A DNA stretch of 64,000 nucleotides from Clostridia bacterium (GCA_910575055.1 CAJTDC010000001.1:186001-250000), one strand, 5' to 3'. Positions 44,688 through 53,094 are shown, counted from the stretch's first letter. Program-made: numbers and translations. The notes: a model not told the origin generated them from the sequence alone.

Positions 44688-46592
44688 TTATTCTATTTTT
44701 TGGTCGAATAATTTATAATACTGCCAACCTGCTAAATAATCTATTTTTATACTTTCTCCTTGTGTAATTTCTTCTTTATATTTTCCATTTCCCTGTAAAT
44801 AAGCTCCTTCTGTCACAACAGGCAATTCTTTTCTCATATTATTTACATAGTCATAAAAAGGGGAAAGTCCTTCTAAACCTAGTAATTCCATTGTCATAGC
44901 ACCTAAATAGTGAGAACTAATAATATTTGGTTTTGGTAACGCTATTTTTTGCTTATTTTCTAATATTTTAGTGCTATTTTTAGCACTCTCATTTTGCCAA
45001 ATAAAATACGGTGTTTCATAAATAGCAAGTCTTTGTTCTGTCGTTCCCTCTATATCAATGTCATAATCTAATATTTCAAAAAAATCCATACCATTTGCAA
45101 ATCCTGGTAAATGGTCACCAAAATATACCAACACAACAGGTTCTTCTAATTTATCCAGTTCTGTTACTAATTTTGCTATTTCTTCATCTACATCTTTTAC
45201 ACCATTAAAATAATTGTAAAGCATATTTTTCTCTTTTGATGTCAAAAAAACATCTGTATCAAAATTTTGTTCTGTTTCATTATATTTGTCTTGATAAGGC
45301 CCATGATTTTGTATTGTAACAGTAAATGAAAAAAGAGGCTTGTCACTTTGCTGTATATGTTCTTGCAATGTATATAATATAGTATCTATTGTTGCCTGCT
45401 CACTAATGTAACCGCCCTTACTTTGCCCATGTGGGTCAAAAGAAGAAAGATGTATAAAATTATCAAAACCAAAATAAGGATATACATTATATCGATTATA
45501 AAACCAAAAATAACCTGGATGTATTGCTAATGTATCATATCCAATTTGTGATAGTCTTCTTGGCAAAGCATCAAATTTTTTTCTAACAAAATCATAAGAA
45601 GGAGAAGTATTATTCAAATATCTTGTGGGGCAAGCTGTAAGCACATCATACTCTGTATCAGAAGTACCTCCTCCAAAATTTGGTACTACAATATGTCCTG
45701 CAATGGTATCTTCCTGACTAATAATTTCTTTATATGTTTTCATAGGGTCAACATAATTAGAAAAATCAATATGTTTGTTTATGCTTAAATCAGAATAAGC
45801 TTCCCCCATTATCATAATAATATTAGGTAAATTTTCCGTCTGCGTTTCTTCCAAAGAAGGTGGCTGTTCTAATTGGGCATACTGCATTTCATTGTAGCCA
45901 TTTGGTTTTTTAATTTTCATACTATTGACATTATGAAAAAAGCAATACACAAAACCTTTTGAATTATATTGATTTACTGAAAAATAAATATTTCCTAATA
46001 CAGGATATTTTATATATTCTCTTTCATTAGCATAATACATATGATTTACAACAAAGCCTGCAATCATTACTATAACAATACCACCTATTCTAAATTTGGT
46101 GTTCATTTTTTTATTTTGAAATAGTAATAGCAAAAGTAACATTACTAGCAAAAATAAACGTACTTTTGACTGTATTTCTTCTAATGTTACTACATCAAAA
46201 CCATCTATAATTTCCATTACTTCTCTTATCAGTTTGATGTCTGAGGGAAGTACAGGGTCTTGTCTCATTTCTATTTTCATACTGTTTGCAAAAGCAAGAC
46301 TATAAAAAACGCCTCCCCACAATCCTATACTAAAAAGTGTATGATTTGTAATAAAATAAAAAAGCAATATCAGCAAAAATATAGGTAAACAATTCAACCA
46401 AAATAAAAACGGATAAGTTTCTAAATTTTCCTGAAAAAATAATAATTCTTCTTCTGTTGCTGCCAAATTTAACGACATCACTATTTCTGCTATTTTTATG
46501 GAACAATAACAAATCAGTATAATAGATATGATATGTCCTATTGCAATCCTTTTGCTGAAAACATTTTTTATTCCTTTTATAATTGAACTCAT
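44688..46592 (-). CDS. LtaS-family membrane sulfatase (lipoteichoic acid synthase-like)
   Basis: 634 residues from the ATG at 46592 (AGGAG upstream; an upstream in-frame extension lacks a site). About five N-terminal membrane segments (1-200) precede an extracellular sulfatase-fold domain. Landmarks: IIMIMGEAYSDLS with the candidate Ser nucleophile near 262, VPNFGGGTSDTEYDVLTACP near 305, TIQNHGPYQDKY near 440 and VYFGDHLPGF near 505. It most likely polymerises or decorates glycerol-phosphate chains. Two LCP genes downstream on the same strand make this a cell-envelope group. Confidence 0.87.
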   Translation of the reverse strand: MSSIIKGIKNVFSKRIAIGHIISIILICYCSIKIAEIVMSLNLAATEEELLFFQENLETYPFLFWLNCLPIFLLILLFYFITNHTLFSIGLWGGVFYSLAFANSMKIEMRQDPVLPSDIKLIREVMEIIDGFDVVTLEEIQSKVRLFLLVMLLLLLLFQNKKMNTKFRIGGIVIVMIAGFVVNHMYYANEREYIKYPVLGNIYFSVNQYNSKGFVYCFFHNVNSMKIKKPNGYNEMQYAQLEQPPSLEETQTENLPNIIMIMGEAYSDLSINKHIDFSNYVDPMKTYKEIISQEDTIAGHIVVPNFGGGTSDTEYDVLTACPTRYLNNTSPSYDFVRKKFDALPRRLSQIGYDTLAIHPGYFWFYNRYNVYPYFGFDNFIHLSSFDPHGQSKGGYISEQATIDTILYTLQEHIQQSDKPLFSFTVTIQNHGPYQDKYNETEQNFDTDVFLTSKEKNMLYNYFNGVKDVDEEIAKLVTELDKLEEPVVLVYFGDHLPGFANGMDFFEILDYDIDIEGTTEQRLAIYETPYFIWQNESAKNSTKILENKQKIALPKPNIISSHYLGAMTMELLGLEGLSPFYDYVNNMRKELPVVTEGAYLQGNGKYKEEITQGESIKIDYLAGWQYYKLFDQKIE

Positions 46593-46832
46593 TTCCACTC
46601 TCCTACTATTTTCAATCAATAAATACAAAAATATCACTTTTTATAGCTTCAAAAACAATAGATACAATATTTTGTGATAAATTTGTCTTTTTCTATCTAT
46701 TTTAAACAAATAGCTTTTTATTATGTTAAATTATTTTAAAAAAAATGTAAAGTATTTCTTTATCACTACAATTTAAGTAGTTTTTATAAAACAAATACTA
46801 TAACTAGTTTTATTATTTTTTATGAAAAAGTA

Positions 46833-46861
46833 TTGACAAATATTTTAATTTATTGTATTAT
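46833..46861 (+). promoter_or_regulatory. promoter of tRNA-Arg
   Basis: TTGACA (46833) and TATTAT (46856) with a 17-base spacer, 28 bases before the tRNA. The rest of the gap between the LtaS-like start and this tRNA (46593-46832) is AT-rich and shows no gene. Confidence 0.75.
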
Positions 46862-46888
46862 AACTCTTGTCTTAATTTTAAATGTTTT

Positions 46889-46962
<74 letters not shown>

Positions 46963-46965
46963 TTG

Positions 46966-47002
46966 AAAAGCCACATTACTTTTACAGTAATGTGGCTTTT
47001 TT
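46966..47002 (+). terminator. intrinsic terminator of tRNA-Arg
   Basis: AAAAGCCACATTACT / AGTAATGTGGCTTTT perfect 15-bp stem with a five-base loop and T run. Confidence 0.92.
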
Positions 47003-47037
47003 AAACATAAAATCTACCCTCAAAATTTAGTATAATA

Positions 47038-47280
47038 TCAATCTAGCAAATCCTCATATGGAACATTTAAAACTTTTGCTAATGCTTTTAATTCTATATC
47101 TGTAACAAATCTTTTATCATCTTCTATTTTTTGTATTGCATTTTTATCAATATCTAATCCAGCAATTTGTAGCATATCTGCTAACTTTTTTTGAGAAGTT
47201 TTTGTAGCAAATTGTTTTCTGAAAAATCTTACTTTAGTGCCACAAATGTTATTTCGTTCATTTGCTTTATTTTTATACAT
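47038..47280 (-). CDS. XRE-like helix-turn-helix protein
   Basis: 80 residues from the ATG at 47280, which has AAGGTG at good spacing; an ATG at 47286 is too close. SQKKLADMLQIAGLDIDKNAIQKIEDDKRFVTDIELKALAKVLNVPYEDLLD is a HTH_3 (Cro/CI) domain spanning most of the protein. It follows a second HTH gene on the same strand by about 37 bases. The pair faces a divergent small gene. Likely regulators; the target is unknown. Confidence 0.78.
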   Translation of the reverse strand: MYKNKANERNNICGTKVRFFRKQFATKTSQKKLADMLQIAGLDIDKNAIQKIEDDKRFVTDIELKALAKVLNVPYEDLLD

Positions 47281-47317
47281 TATCATTTCACCTTATATTT
47301 AAAAAGTTAAAATAGTA

Positions 47318-47527
47318 TTATTTTTCTTTAATTTCTAAAAGTTCATTCAAAGAACATTGAAAGTAATCACATAATTTTATGATTAAATTTGTATCAATAC
47401 GCTGAAAATCATCTCGACAATATCTATTAAAATTACCTCTTTGTAAATCTAAATCTTTACATATTTTTGTTTTAGATATTTTTTTCTCTTGAAGTAATTC
47501 TATAATTCTAATATGAACATATTTCAT
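47318..47527 (-). CDS. small Cro/CI-type helix-turn-helix protein
   Basis: 69 residues: IIELLQEKKISKTKICKDLDLQRGNFNRYCRDDFQRIDTNLIIKLCDYFQCSLNELLEI is a compact HTH_26/Cro-type domain filling the protein. AGGAGG precedes the ATG at 47527. It is divergent from the acidic protein at 47752 across an AT-rich gap of 224 bases. It probably acts as a repressor of one or both directions; inferred. Confidence 0.78.
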   Translation of the reverse strand: MKYVHIRIIELLQEKKISKTKICKDLDLQRGNFNRYCRDDFQRIDTNLIIKLCDYFQCSLNELLEIKEK

Positions 47528-47594
47528 ATAAATACCTCCTATATATATTCAAGTATAGTTTATACAAATACTTTAAAAAAAATAACTTTATATA

Positions 47595-47622
47595 TTGACA
47601 GTATATAAATATATAGTATATT
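47595..47622 (+). promoter_or_regulatory. candidate promoter for the small acidic gene
   Basis: TTGACA (47595) and TATATT (47617) with a 16-base spacer. The neighbouring bases are palindromic TATA runs where the divergent HTH protein could bind. Confidence 0.45.
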
Positions 47623-47751
47623 ATTATATAATATATGTATTTTTTAATATTAAGTTGTTATTATTGATTAAGAAGGAAAAATATATAAAATTTTTTGAGA
47701 AATCTGAAACGCAGAAAAAAGTATACTTTAAAATATAAGAGGTGTTATGAT

Positions 47752-47982
47752 ATGAAGATATACAATATAGATATAGATGAAATTTATGAAGAAGTAGCAA
47801 AAAATTCAGTATATTCTGTAGATGAAATAAAGCAAATGGTGCAACAAACATTAAACGAGGCTTATGAAAATCCTACAGAAGAACAGAAGTTATTTCAAGA
47901 CATTGTCCCAAAAGAGGGAAAAGTCCCCACTTTTGAAGAATTTGCAACATTTTTCATTAAAATATTTATGGTGAAACACTAA
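47752..47982 (+). CDS. small acidic protein opposite two HTH genes
   Basis: 76 residues from the ATG at 47752 (AAGAGGTG upstream). It is acidic and helical: IDIDEIYEEVAKNSVYSVDEIKQMVQQTLNEAYENPTEEQK, then VPTFEEFATFFIKIF. Small acidic partners of HTH regulators occur in toxin-antitoxin and phage-like control modules, but I do not recognise the family and see no toxin. The function is unknown. Confidence 0.55.
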   Translation: MKIYNIDIDEIYEEVAKNSVYSVDEIKQMVQQTLNEAYENPTEEQKLFQDIVPKEGKVPTFEEFATFFIKIFMVKH

Positions 47983-48013
47983 AACATTAAAAACATAGAT
48001 TAGGTGAAACCTA

Positions 48014-48049
48014 CAAAAAAGCAGCTCATATCTCAAGCTGCTTTTTTGT
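48014..48049. terminator. bidirectional terminator
   Basis: AAAAAAGCAGCT / AGCTGCTTTTTT stem with a nine-base loop between convergent genes. Confidence 0.88.
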
Positions 48050-48052
48050 TTC

Positions 48053-48619
48053 TTATATTTTTAAATTGATATTGCCATTATTGTTTTTATTTTTTGCTTT
48101 TTCAATACGCATTTGTTGTATTTGTTTTTGTTCTTGTCTTTTCTGTTTTATTGCTTCTTCTTTTTTCTGTTGTACTTTTTTATTTTCTAATCGTTTTGTT
48201 TGTTCCTCTTTTAATTCTTTCCAACCTTTTACATCATTACCTGAAGTAACTGTTGTAGAAGCTATCATTGTCACATTTCCTGTACTATCAATACTCCAGC
48301 TTTCTGAATAATCCACTAATTTCGCACCAATAACACTTGCATTTGCTTTTGCACTTGCATAGCCATTTTGATAGCTTTCATTATAAAAAGAAAGATTTTG
48401 TTCTAGTTCTTTCGCTTTATCTGTATTTTTTGCACATTCTTTTAAATATGCCTCTGATATTGCTACATTTCCATTTTTAGACAAATAATCGGAATAATCC
48501 GAAACATTACTACTTTTTGCATTTTCTAATTCTGATTTTTCTGTTACTTGACTTTTGTTTGAAACATATGGATTTTGATACAAATTACTTTGATAATTTC
48601 CAATTCCTGTAATTGCCAT
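48053..48619 (-). CDS. DUF6033-like protein of unknown function
   Basis: 188 residues, no signal peptide. The N-terminus is Ser/Asn/Tyr-rich and likely disordered, the middle has ISEAYLKECAKNTDKAKELEQNLSFY and VDYSESWSIDSTGNVTMIAST, and the last 45 residues are a Lys/Gln/Glu coiled coil (QKKEEAIKQKRQEQKQIQQ). The pattern resembles DUF6033, a clostridial family without a known role. GGGGC precedes the ATG. The family call is tentative. Confidence 0.58.
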   Translation of the reverse strand: MAITGIGNYQSNLYQNPYVSNKSQVTEKSELENAKSSNVSDYSDYLSKNGNVAISEAYLKECAKNTDKAKELEQNLSFYNESYQNGYASAKANASVIGAKLVDYSESWSIDSTGNVTMIASTTVTSGNDVKGWKELKEEQTKRLENKKVQQKKEEAIKQKRQEQKQIQQMRIEKAKNKNNNGNINLKI

Positions 48620-48739
48620 TATTATGCCCCTTTCCTATTATACTATATTTGCTTCATTTTTATATCACCTTACTATACCAAGTACTTTATCAAATATATC
48701 GGTCTATACCTAAAAAACTTAAACACTATGATATAAAAT

Positions 48740-50227
48740 TTATGATTTTAATTCTACAAATTTATTTGCTATTTTTTGTGTAAAAGCAGCATCGTGTTCT
48801 ACAAATAGCATAGTAGGCTGATACTGCAAAAGAAGTTTTTCTATTTGTATACGAGAAAGTACATCTATAAAATTAAGAGGTTCGTCCCATATATATAAAT
48901 GAGATTTTTGACAAAGACTTTTTGAAAGCAGTACTTTCTTTTTTTGTCCTCCGCTAAAATCTTCTATTTTTTTATCAAACTGTTCTCTTGAAAAACCAAG
49001 TTTTCTTAATATTCCCAAAAATAAACTATAACTGATATTTTCTTTTTCTGCATACTGTTGTAATGTACCTTTTAAATTGCTAGTGTCTTGATTGACATAA
49101 GAAATATTTAATGCACTTCCTTTTTGTATTTCTCCCTCAAAAGCAATTTTTTCTCCTAATATCCATTTTAAAAGACTTGTTTTTCCTGTGCCATTTTTGC
49201 CTTGTAATGCTATTCTATCACCTCTTTGTATAGAAAAGCTAACTGGTTCAAATACCTTTTTTTGTCCATAATATAACGACACATTTTTACATTCTAGTAA
49301 TATTTGTTTATGATATTGCAAAGGAGATAATTTTAAATTTTCTTCTTTCTCTACATTTTGAAGTAATTTTGATTTTTGTTGTATTGCTTTTTCTTTTCTG
49401 TTGGTAATGGATAGAGAACGTTTCATCATCTTTGCTGCTTTATGACCTATATGTCCCTTATCAGGTTTTATACCAGAACTATCTCTACCTATCTTTTTTG
49501 TTTTTTCCACTTTATTAGACCAATCTGCTGTTTTTTTTGCTGCTGCTGTTAATGTTTTAATTTCTCTTTTTAATTTTTCATTTTCTGTTAGCTCAAAAAC
49601 ATCTTGTCTTTGTTTATTTTGCTGCCAAGTGCTGAAATTGCCTTTTTGCAAATCAATATTCTGTTTGTTAATAGATAGTATATGGTCTATTATATCATCC
49701 AAAAATTGTCTGTCGTGACTGACAAGTAAAAATCCTTTTTTACTTTTTAAATAGTTACTTACTGTTTTTCGTCCTAAAGTATCTAAATGGTTTGTAGGTT
49801 CATCAATAAGCAAAAAATGATTTTGTTTTAAAAATAATACTGCTAAAAGCACTTTTGTTTGTTCTCCATTACTCAAACTGCAATACGCTCTCCATAATAC
49901 ATCCTCTTCTACTTCTAACAATGACAACTCTTTTTTAATTTGCCAATATTCACATTCTGGTGCAATTTCTTCTATAATTTCTATTGTATTTCTTTGTTTT
50001 TGAGCTACATCAAAAGGGAAATAATCAAATGCTACAGAAGCTGTAATATTTCCTCTATATTCATATTGCCCCAAAAGCAATTTTAAAAATGTGGTTTTTC
50101 CTCTGCCATTTCTTCCTGTAAATCCTAATTTCCAATCGGTATCTAACTGTAATGAAACATCGTCAAATATCAAATCATAACTTCCATCATATCCAAATGT
50201 TAAATGAGAAATTTGTATTAAAGACAT
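48740..50227 (-). CDS. lsa: ABC-F ribosome-protection protein, Lsa family
   Basis: Cytoplasmic ABC-F ATPase of the Lsa type that dislodges lincosamide, pleuromutilin and streptogramin A drugs from the ribosome, 495 residues (Lsa(A) is 498). Domain 1 has LGFTGRNGRGKTTFLKLLL (near 35-50) and LIDEPTNHLDTLGRK. The linker is rich in Lys/Arg and contains AAKMMKRSLSI, close to Lsa's AARVMKRSKHI. Domain 2 has LQGKNGTGKTSLLKW, FSGGQKKKVLLSKSL and YIWDEPLNFIDVLS. GGAAGGAG precedes the ATG. Its leader has the build of an antibiotic-responsive attenuator. Resistance is inferred, not shown. Confidence 0.88.
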   Translation of the reverse strand: MSLIQISHLTFGYDGSYDLIFDDVSLQLDTDWKLGFTGRNGRGKTTFLKLLLGQYEYRGNITASVAFDYFPFDVAQKQRNTIEIIEEIAPECEYWQIKKELSLLEVEEDVLWRAYCSLSNGEQTKVLLAVLFLKQNHFLLIDEPTNHLDTLGRKTVSNYLKSKKGFLLVSHDRQFLDDIIDHILSINKQNIDLQKGNFSTWQQNKQRQDVFELTENEKLKREIKTLTAAAKKTADWSNKVEKTKKIGRDSSGIKPDKGHIGHKAAKMMKRSLSITNRKEKAIQQKSKLLQNVEKEENLKLSPLQYHKQILLECKNVSLYYGQKKVFEPVSFSIQRGDRIALQGKNGTGKTSLLKWILGEKIAFEGEIQKGSALNISYVNQDTSNLKGTLQQYAEKENISYSLFLGILRKLGFSREQFDKKIEDFSGGQKKKVLLSKSLCQKSHLYIWDEPLNFIDVLSRIQIEKLLLQYQPTMLFVEHDAAFTQKIANKFVELKS

Positions 50228-50275
50228 TGTTATCTTCTCCTTCCATCAAAAAAATTTTACAGCAGCAAAAAAACA

Positions 50276-50311
50276 CAAAAAAATCTCTTGAGAAAATGCT
50301 CAAGAGATAAC
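50276..50311 (-). terminator. attenuator terminator before the Lsa-family gene
   Basis: ATCTCTTGAG / CTCAAGAGAT perfect 10-bp stem with a six-base loop and a run of seven U on the minus strand, about 50 bases before the gene. The gene is on the same strand, so the default leader RNA should end here. Confidence 0.9.
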
Positions 50312-50343
50312 AATGCCTATACAAAATGCAATATTTATGCGAT

Positions 50344-50357
50344 GTTATTTTATTGAG
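50344..50357 (-). promoter_or_regulatory. antiterminator 5' arm
   Basis: On the minus strand CTCAATAAAATAAC. CTCAA and ATAAC can pair with TTGAG and GTTAT of the terminator's first arm (50299-50311), leaving a small internal loop. It overlaps the last codons and the stop of the 24-codon upstream frame, so ribosome position would decide the fold. Confidence 0.65.
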
Positions 50358-50424
50358 TTAATGTGTCATTTTCCTGCTGCATACAACAAAAGCAAGGCTC
50401 AACAAAAAAAGCCTTTCTTTTCAT
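50350..50424 (-). CDS. leader peptide 2 (24 codons) in the Lsa leader
   Basis: An ATG at 50424 opens 24 codons (MKRKAFFVEPCFCCMQ, then QENDTLTQ) and ends with TAA inside the antiterminator arm. It has no strong ribosome site of its own but begins ten bases after the stop of leader peptide 1, so it may be reached by reinitiation. Phe, Cys and Pro codons in the middle could be a stall region. Translation is inferred from the layout. Confidence 0.5.
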   Translation of the reverse strand: MKRKAFFVEPCFCCMQQENDTLTQ

Positions 50425-50434
50425 AATACAATTA

Positions 50435-50461
50435 TTATCTGCAAGAAAATGTAATTATCAC
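50435..50461 (-). CDS. leader peptide 1 (8 codons) in the Lsa leader
   Basis: A GTG at 50461 preceded by AGAAGGGAG at eight-base spacing opens eight codons (MIITFSCR) and stops with TAA. The site is the strongest ribosome-binding sequence in the leader. It would load ribosomes just upstream of leader peptide 2. Confidence 0.45.
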   Translation of the reverse strand: MIITFSCR

Positions 50462-50491
50462 ACTGTCAACTCCCTTCTAAATAATACATTT

Positions 50492-50520
50492 ATCATAACA
50501 AAACTACACTTTTTTGTCAA
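50492..50520 (-). promoter_or_regulatory. promoter of the Lsa leader
   Basis: TTGACA (50520-50515), a 17-base spacer, TATGAT (50497-50492) on the minus strand. It gives a leader of about 260 bases before the gene. Confidence 0.82.
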
Positions 50521-50612
50521 TACGAATTTGTTCCCAATATAGTATATACTATTTGTTATACTTTATTATATATGATAACATAATAATATTATTTGATAAG
50601 GAGGAATAAATA

Positions 50613-51215
50613 ATGCAGCACAAAGTAAAAGTTACTATAATAGACAAAAAATTATATCCCGAATTACAATCACAATATTGTGCAGACCCTCATTCTGGAG
50701 AATGTCCTTGTTATAATATAGGAGATGAATTTATATTTGAAAGATATGGTAGTGCAGATGATTTTTGGCATATGGGATTAAATACATTAAAACAAACTGT
50801 AGCTTCAGAAAATACTGTAGCAGGAGGAAGCCGTTTTCCTCATTGTTCAGAAGCTTGGGACGCTATTAGCAGATATATTTACACAGGATTGCAGGGTGGT
50901 GCTATTATGAGAGGCTGGATGAATGACGAAAAAATTATGATTGCTTGTTGTTCTGATGGCACAAGACCTGTCATATTTAAAATCGAACGTTTAGACTATA
51001 AAGCAGTATTTATAAGTGGCATTTATTCTGCAGAAGACCGCAGCAAAATAAAACAGTCATTAGAAAAAATACTATCTGTTACAAATGTAATATTTCAAAA
51101 TAACGAACAAAATAAAGAATATATTGAGGTATTTGTTAATAAAGAGATTAATAATAGTTTAATTGAAAATGCTATACGAAACTGTGGACAATATCAAATA
51201 CTACATATAGACTAA
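50613..51215 (+). CDS. TIGR04076-family protein with extra ferredoxin-like C-terminal domain
   Basis: 200 residues. The N-terminal part (1-128) matches TIGR04076: VKVTIIDKKLYPEL, then CADPHSGECPCYNIGDEFIFE, CSEAWDAISRYIYTGLQGG and ACCSDGTRPVIFKIERLD. The last 70 residues (FISGIYSAEDRSKIKQSLEKI..., VFVNKEINNSLIENAIRNCG) have the beta-alpha-beta order of heavy-metal-associated domains but lack the CxxC metal motif. AAGGAGG precedes the ATG. The cysteine-rich first domain suggests metal or redox function; no activity is known for the family. Confidence 0.75.
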   Translation: MQHKVKVTIIDKKLYPELQSQYCADPHSGECPCYNIGDEFIFERYGSADDFWHMGLNTLKQTVASENTVAGGSRFPHCSEAWDAISRYIYTGLQGGAIMRGWMNDEKIMIACCSDGTRPVIFKIERLDYKAVFISGIYSAEDRSKIKQSLEKILSVTNVIFQNNEQNKEYIEVFVNKEINNSLIENAIRNCGQYQILHID

Positions 51216-51220
51216 ATAAA

Positions 51221-51263
51221 TCCCCTTTAAAAATACAAATAAAGTTGTATTTTCAAAGGGGAA
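51221..51263. terminator. bidirectional terminator
   Basis: CCCCTTT-AAATACAA / TTGTATTT-AAAGGGG stem between the TIGR04076 gene and the convergent proA. Confidence 0.8.
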
Positions 51264-51267
51264 TATT

Positions 51268-52515
51268 CTATTGTCTAATTTGACCATTACCATATATAAT
51301 ATATTTTGTAGTAGTCAATTCTTTTAATCCCATAGGACCTCTTGCGTGAAGTTTTTGCGTACTAATGCCTATTTCTGCACCAAAGCCAAACTGTCCACCA
51401 TCTGTAAATCTAGTAGAAGCATTTACATAAACTGCTGCTGCATCAATTTCATTTAAAAATCTTTGTGCATTGGTATAATTTTCTGTCACAATAGCTTCAG
51501 AATGTCCTGTAGTATATTTTCTAATATGTTCTATTGCTTCATCAATATTTTCAACTACTTTTGCAGAAATAATAAAATCTTCATATTCTGTCGCCCAATC
51601 TTGTTCTGTTGCTGGAATAGCTCCTTCTATTAAATTTATTGTGGCTTTATCCCCTCTAATTTCAACATTCTTAGATTGTAATGCTTTTCCAATTTCAGGC
51701 ATAAACTTTTCTGCAATATTTTTGTGTACCAAAAGACTCTCGCAGGCATTACATACACCAGGTCTTTGTGTTTTAGCATTGATTACAATATTAGCTGCTT
51801 TATGCAAATCTGCACTTTCATCTACATAAATATGACAATTTCCTATACCTGTCTGTATTACTGGCACAGTACTATTTTCTACTACATTTCTAATCAGTCC
51901 TGCTCCTCCTCTTGGTATGAGCACATCTAAATAACCATTTAAACGCATCATTTCATTTGCTGTTTCTCTGTTGGTATCTTTTACAATTTGTACACATTCT
52001 TTAGGCAGTCCTTGTTTTTGAAGTGTTTGCTGAAACAATTCTACAATAATTTTATTAGAGCCTATTGCTTCTTTGCCTCCTCTAAGTATGACAGCACTTC
52101 CTGCTTTTAAACAAAGCCCAAAAGCATCTGCTGTCACATTAGGACGTGCTTCAAATATAATACCAATTACTCCCATAGCTACCCTTTTTTGTCCTATTAT
52201 TAGACCGTTATCAAGCGTTTTCATAAATGTTACTTCTCCTACAGGGTCATCAAATGATGCTACTTGACGCAGTCCTTCTGCCATAGAAAGTATTCTTTCT
52301 CTTGTTAATGTTAATCTATCAATAAAAGCACTTCTTACTCCTGCTTCTTTTGCTGCTTCTACATCTTTTTGATTTGCTAACAATATTTTATCTATACCTT
52401 CTATGAGTGCATCAGCACTTTTCAAAAGCACATTGTTTTTTACTGGCGTAGGTAATGTAGATAATATAATAGACGCCTGTTTTGCCTTTTTTCCCATTTC
52501 TAACAATTCACTCAT
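51268..52515 (-). CDS. proA: gamma-glutamyl phosphate reductase
   Basis: Second step of proline synthesis, reducing gamma-glutamyl phosphate to the semialdehyde with NADPH, 415 residues. Landmarks: GVIGIIFEARPNVTADAFGLCLKAGSA near 115-140, LRGGKEA, VLIPRGGAGLI near 208, PVIQTGIGNCHIYVD, CNACESLLVH with the catalytic Cys near 255 and GFGAEIGISTQKLHARGPMGL near 375-395. It starts at the ATG at 52515, four bases after the cyclo-ligase stop, as the third gene of the unit. Confidence 0.95.
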   Translation of the reverse strand: MSELLEMGKKAKQASIILSTLPTPVKNNVLLKSADALIEGIDKILLANQKDVEAAKEAGVRSAFIDRLTLTRERILSMAEGLRQVASFDDPVGEVTFMKTLDNGLIIGQKRVAMGVIGIIFEARPNVTADAFGLCLKAGSAVILRGGKEAIGSNKIIVELFQQTLQKQGLPKECVQIVKDTNRETANEMMRLNGYLDVLIPRGGAGLIRNVVENSTVPVIQTGIGNCHIYVDESADLHKAANIVINAKTQRPGVCNACESLLVHKNIAEKFMPEIGKALQSKNVEIRGDKATINLIEGAIPATEQDWATEYEDFIISAKVVENIDEAIEHIRKYTTGHSEAIVTENYTNAQRFLNEIDAAAVYVNASTRFTDGGQFGFGAEIGISTQKLHARGPMGLKELTTTKYIIYGNGQIRQ

Positions 52516-52519
52516 TGTT

Positions 52520-53092
52520 TTACACTCCTTTATAGTATACTACACCTTTTTCTGTCACAATACCATCTAATGCTACATCTGTTATCAATAAAGTTTCTAT
52601 TTTTTCTAATTGTTGTGCAGAAAATATAAATCCCATTTTAAAACCATTTTTATATTTTGAAAAATAAGTATCATAATAACCACCACCATAACCAATACGG
52701 TTACCTATTTTATCTACAGCAAGTGCAGGCACAACAAAAAGACTTTTTTCTGTTGGTTCTGCTTTAACACTTTTTTGTTTATTTGGTTCTGGTATTCCCC
52801 ATTTTAATTCTGTCAGTTCTTCCAATTTATTCAAATATGCAAAACGCATATTTCTACTTTTTTCTGTAATGGGAACAGCTATTTTTTTGCCATCTTGCCA
52901 AATTTTTTCAAAAAAAGGTGTTGTTTCTGCTTCACTATTCATTGAAACATAAGTAAATATAATATCTGCTTTATGATATTGATTTGTTTGCATAAGATGT
53001 TTCCACATCTCAGCACTTTCTTGTTTGATTTGTTGTTTTGAAAAACAATTTCTAATTTTCAGCATATTTTTTCTAATTGTTTTTTTATCCAT
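52520..53092 (-). CDS. 5-formyltetrahydrofolate cyclo-ligase
   Basis: Converts 5-formyl-THF to 5,10-methenyl-THF with ATP, 190 residues. The N-terminus MDKKTIRKNMLKIRN and the C-terminal block VPALAVDKIGNRIGYGGGYYDTYF near 133-156 (GxGGGYYD) are diagnostic; YVSMNSEAET is near 50. It lies between proB and proA with gaps of two and four bases, so the three are translated as one unit. Its presence inside a proline operon is unusual; a direct metabolic link is not obvious. Confidence 0.92.
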   Translation of the reverse strand: MDKKTIRKNMLKIRNCFSKQQIKQESAEMWKHLMQTNQYHKADIIFTYVSMNSEAETTPFFEKIWQDGKKIAVPITEKSRNMRFAYLNKLEELTELKWGIPEPNKQKSVKAEPTEKSLFVVPALAVDKIGNRIGYGGGYYDTYFSKYKNGFKMGFIFSAQQLEKIETLLITDVALDGIVTEKGVVYYKGV

Positions 53093-53094
53093 AT

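Noticed and set aside
50455..50463. GTG directly followed by TGA (start-stop) in the Lsa leader
   Set aside because: The neighbouring GTG two bases later gives an 8-codon frame with better spacing to the ribosome site, so the start-stop reading is less likely.
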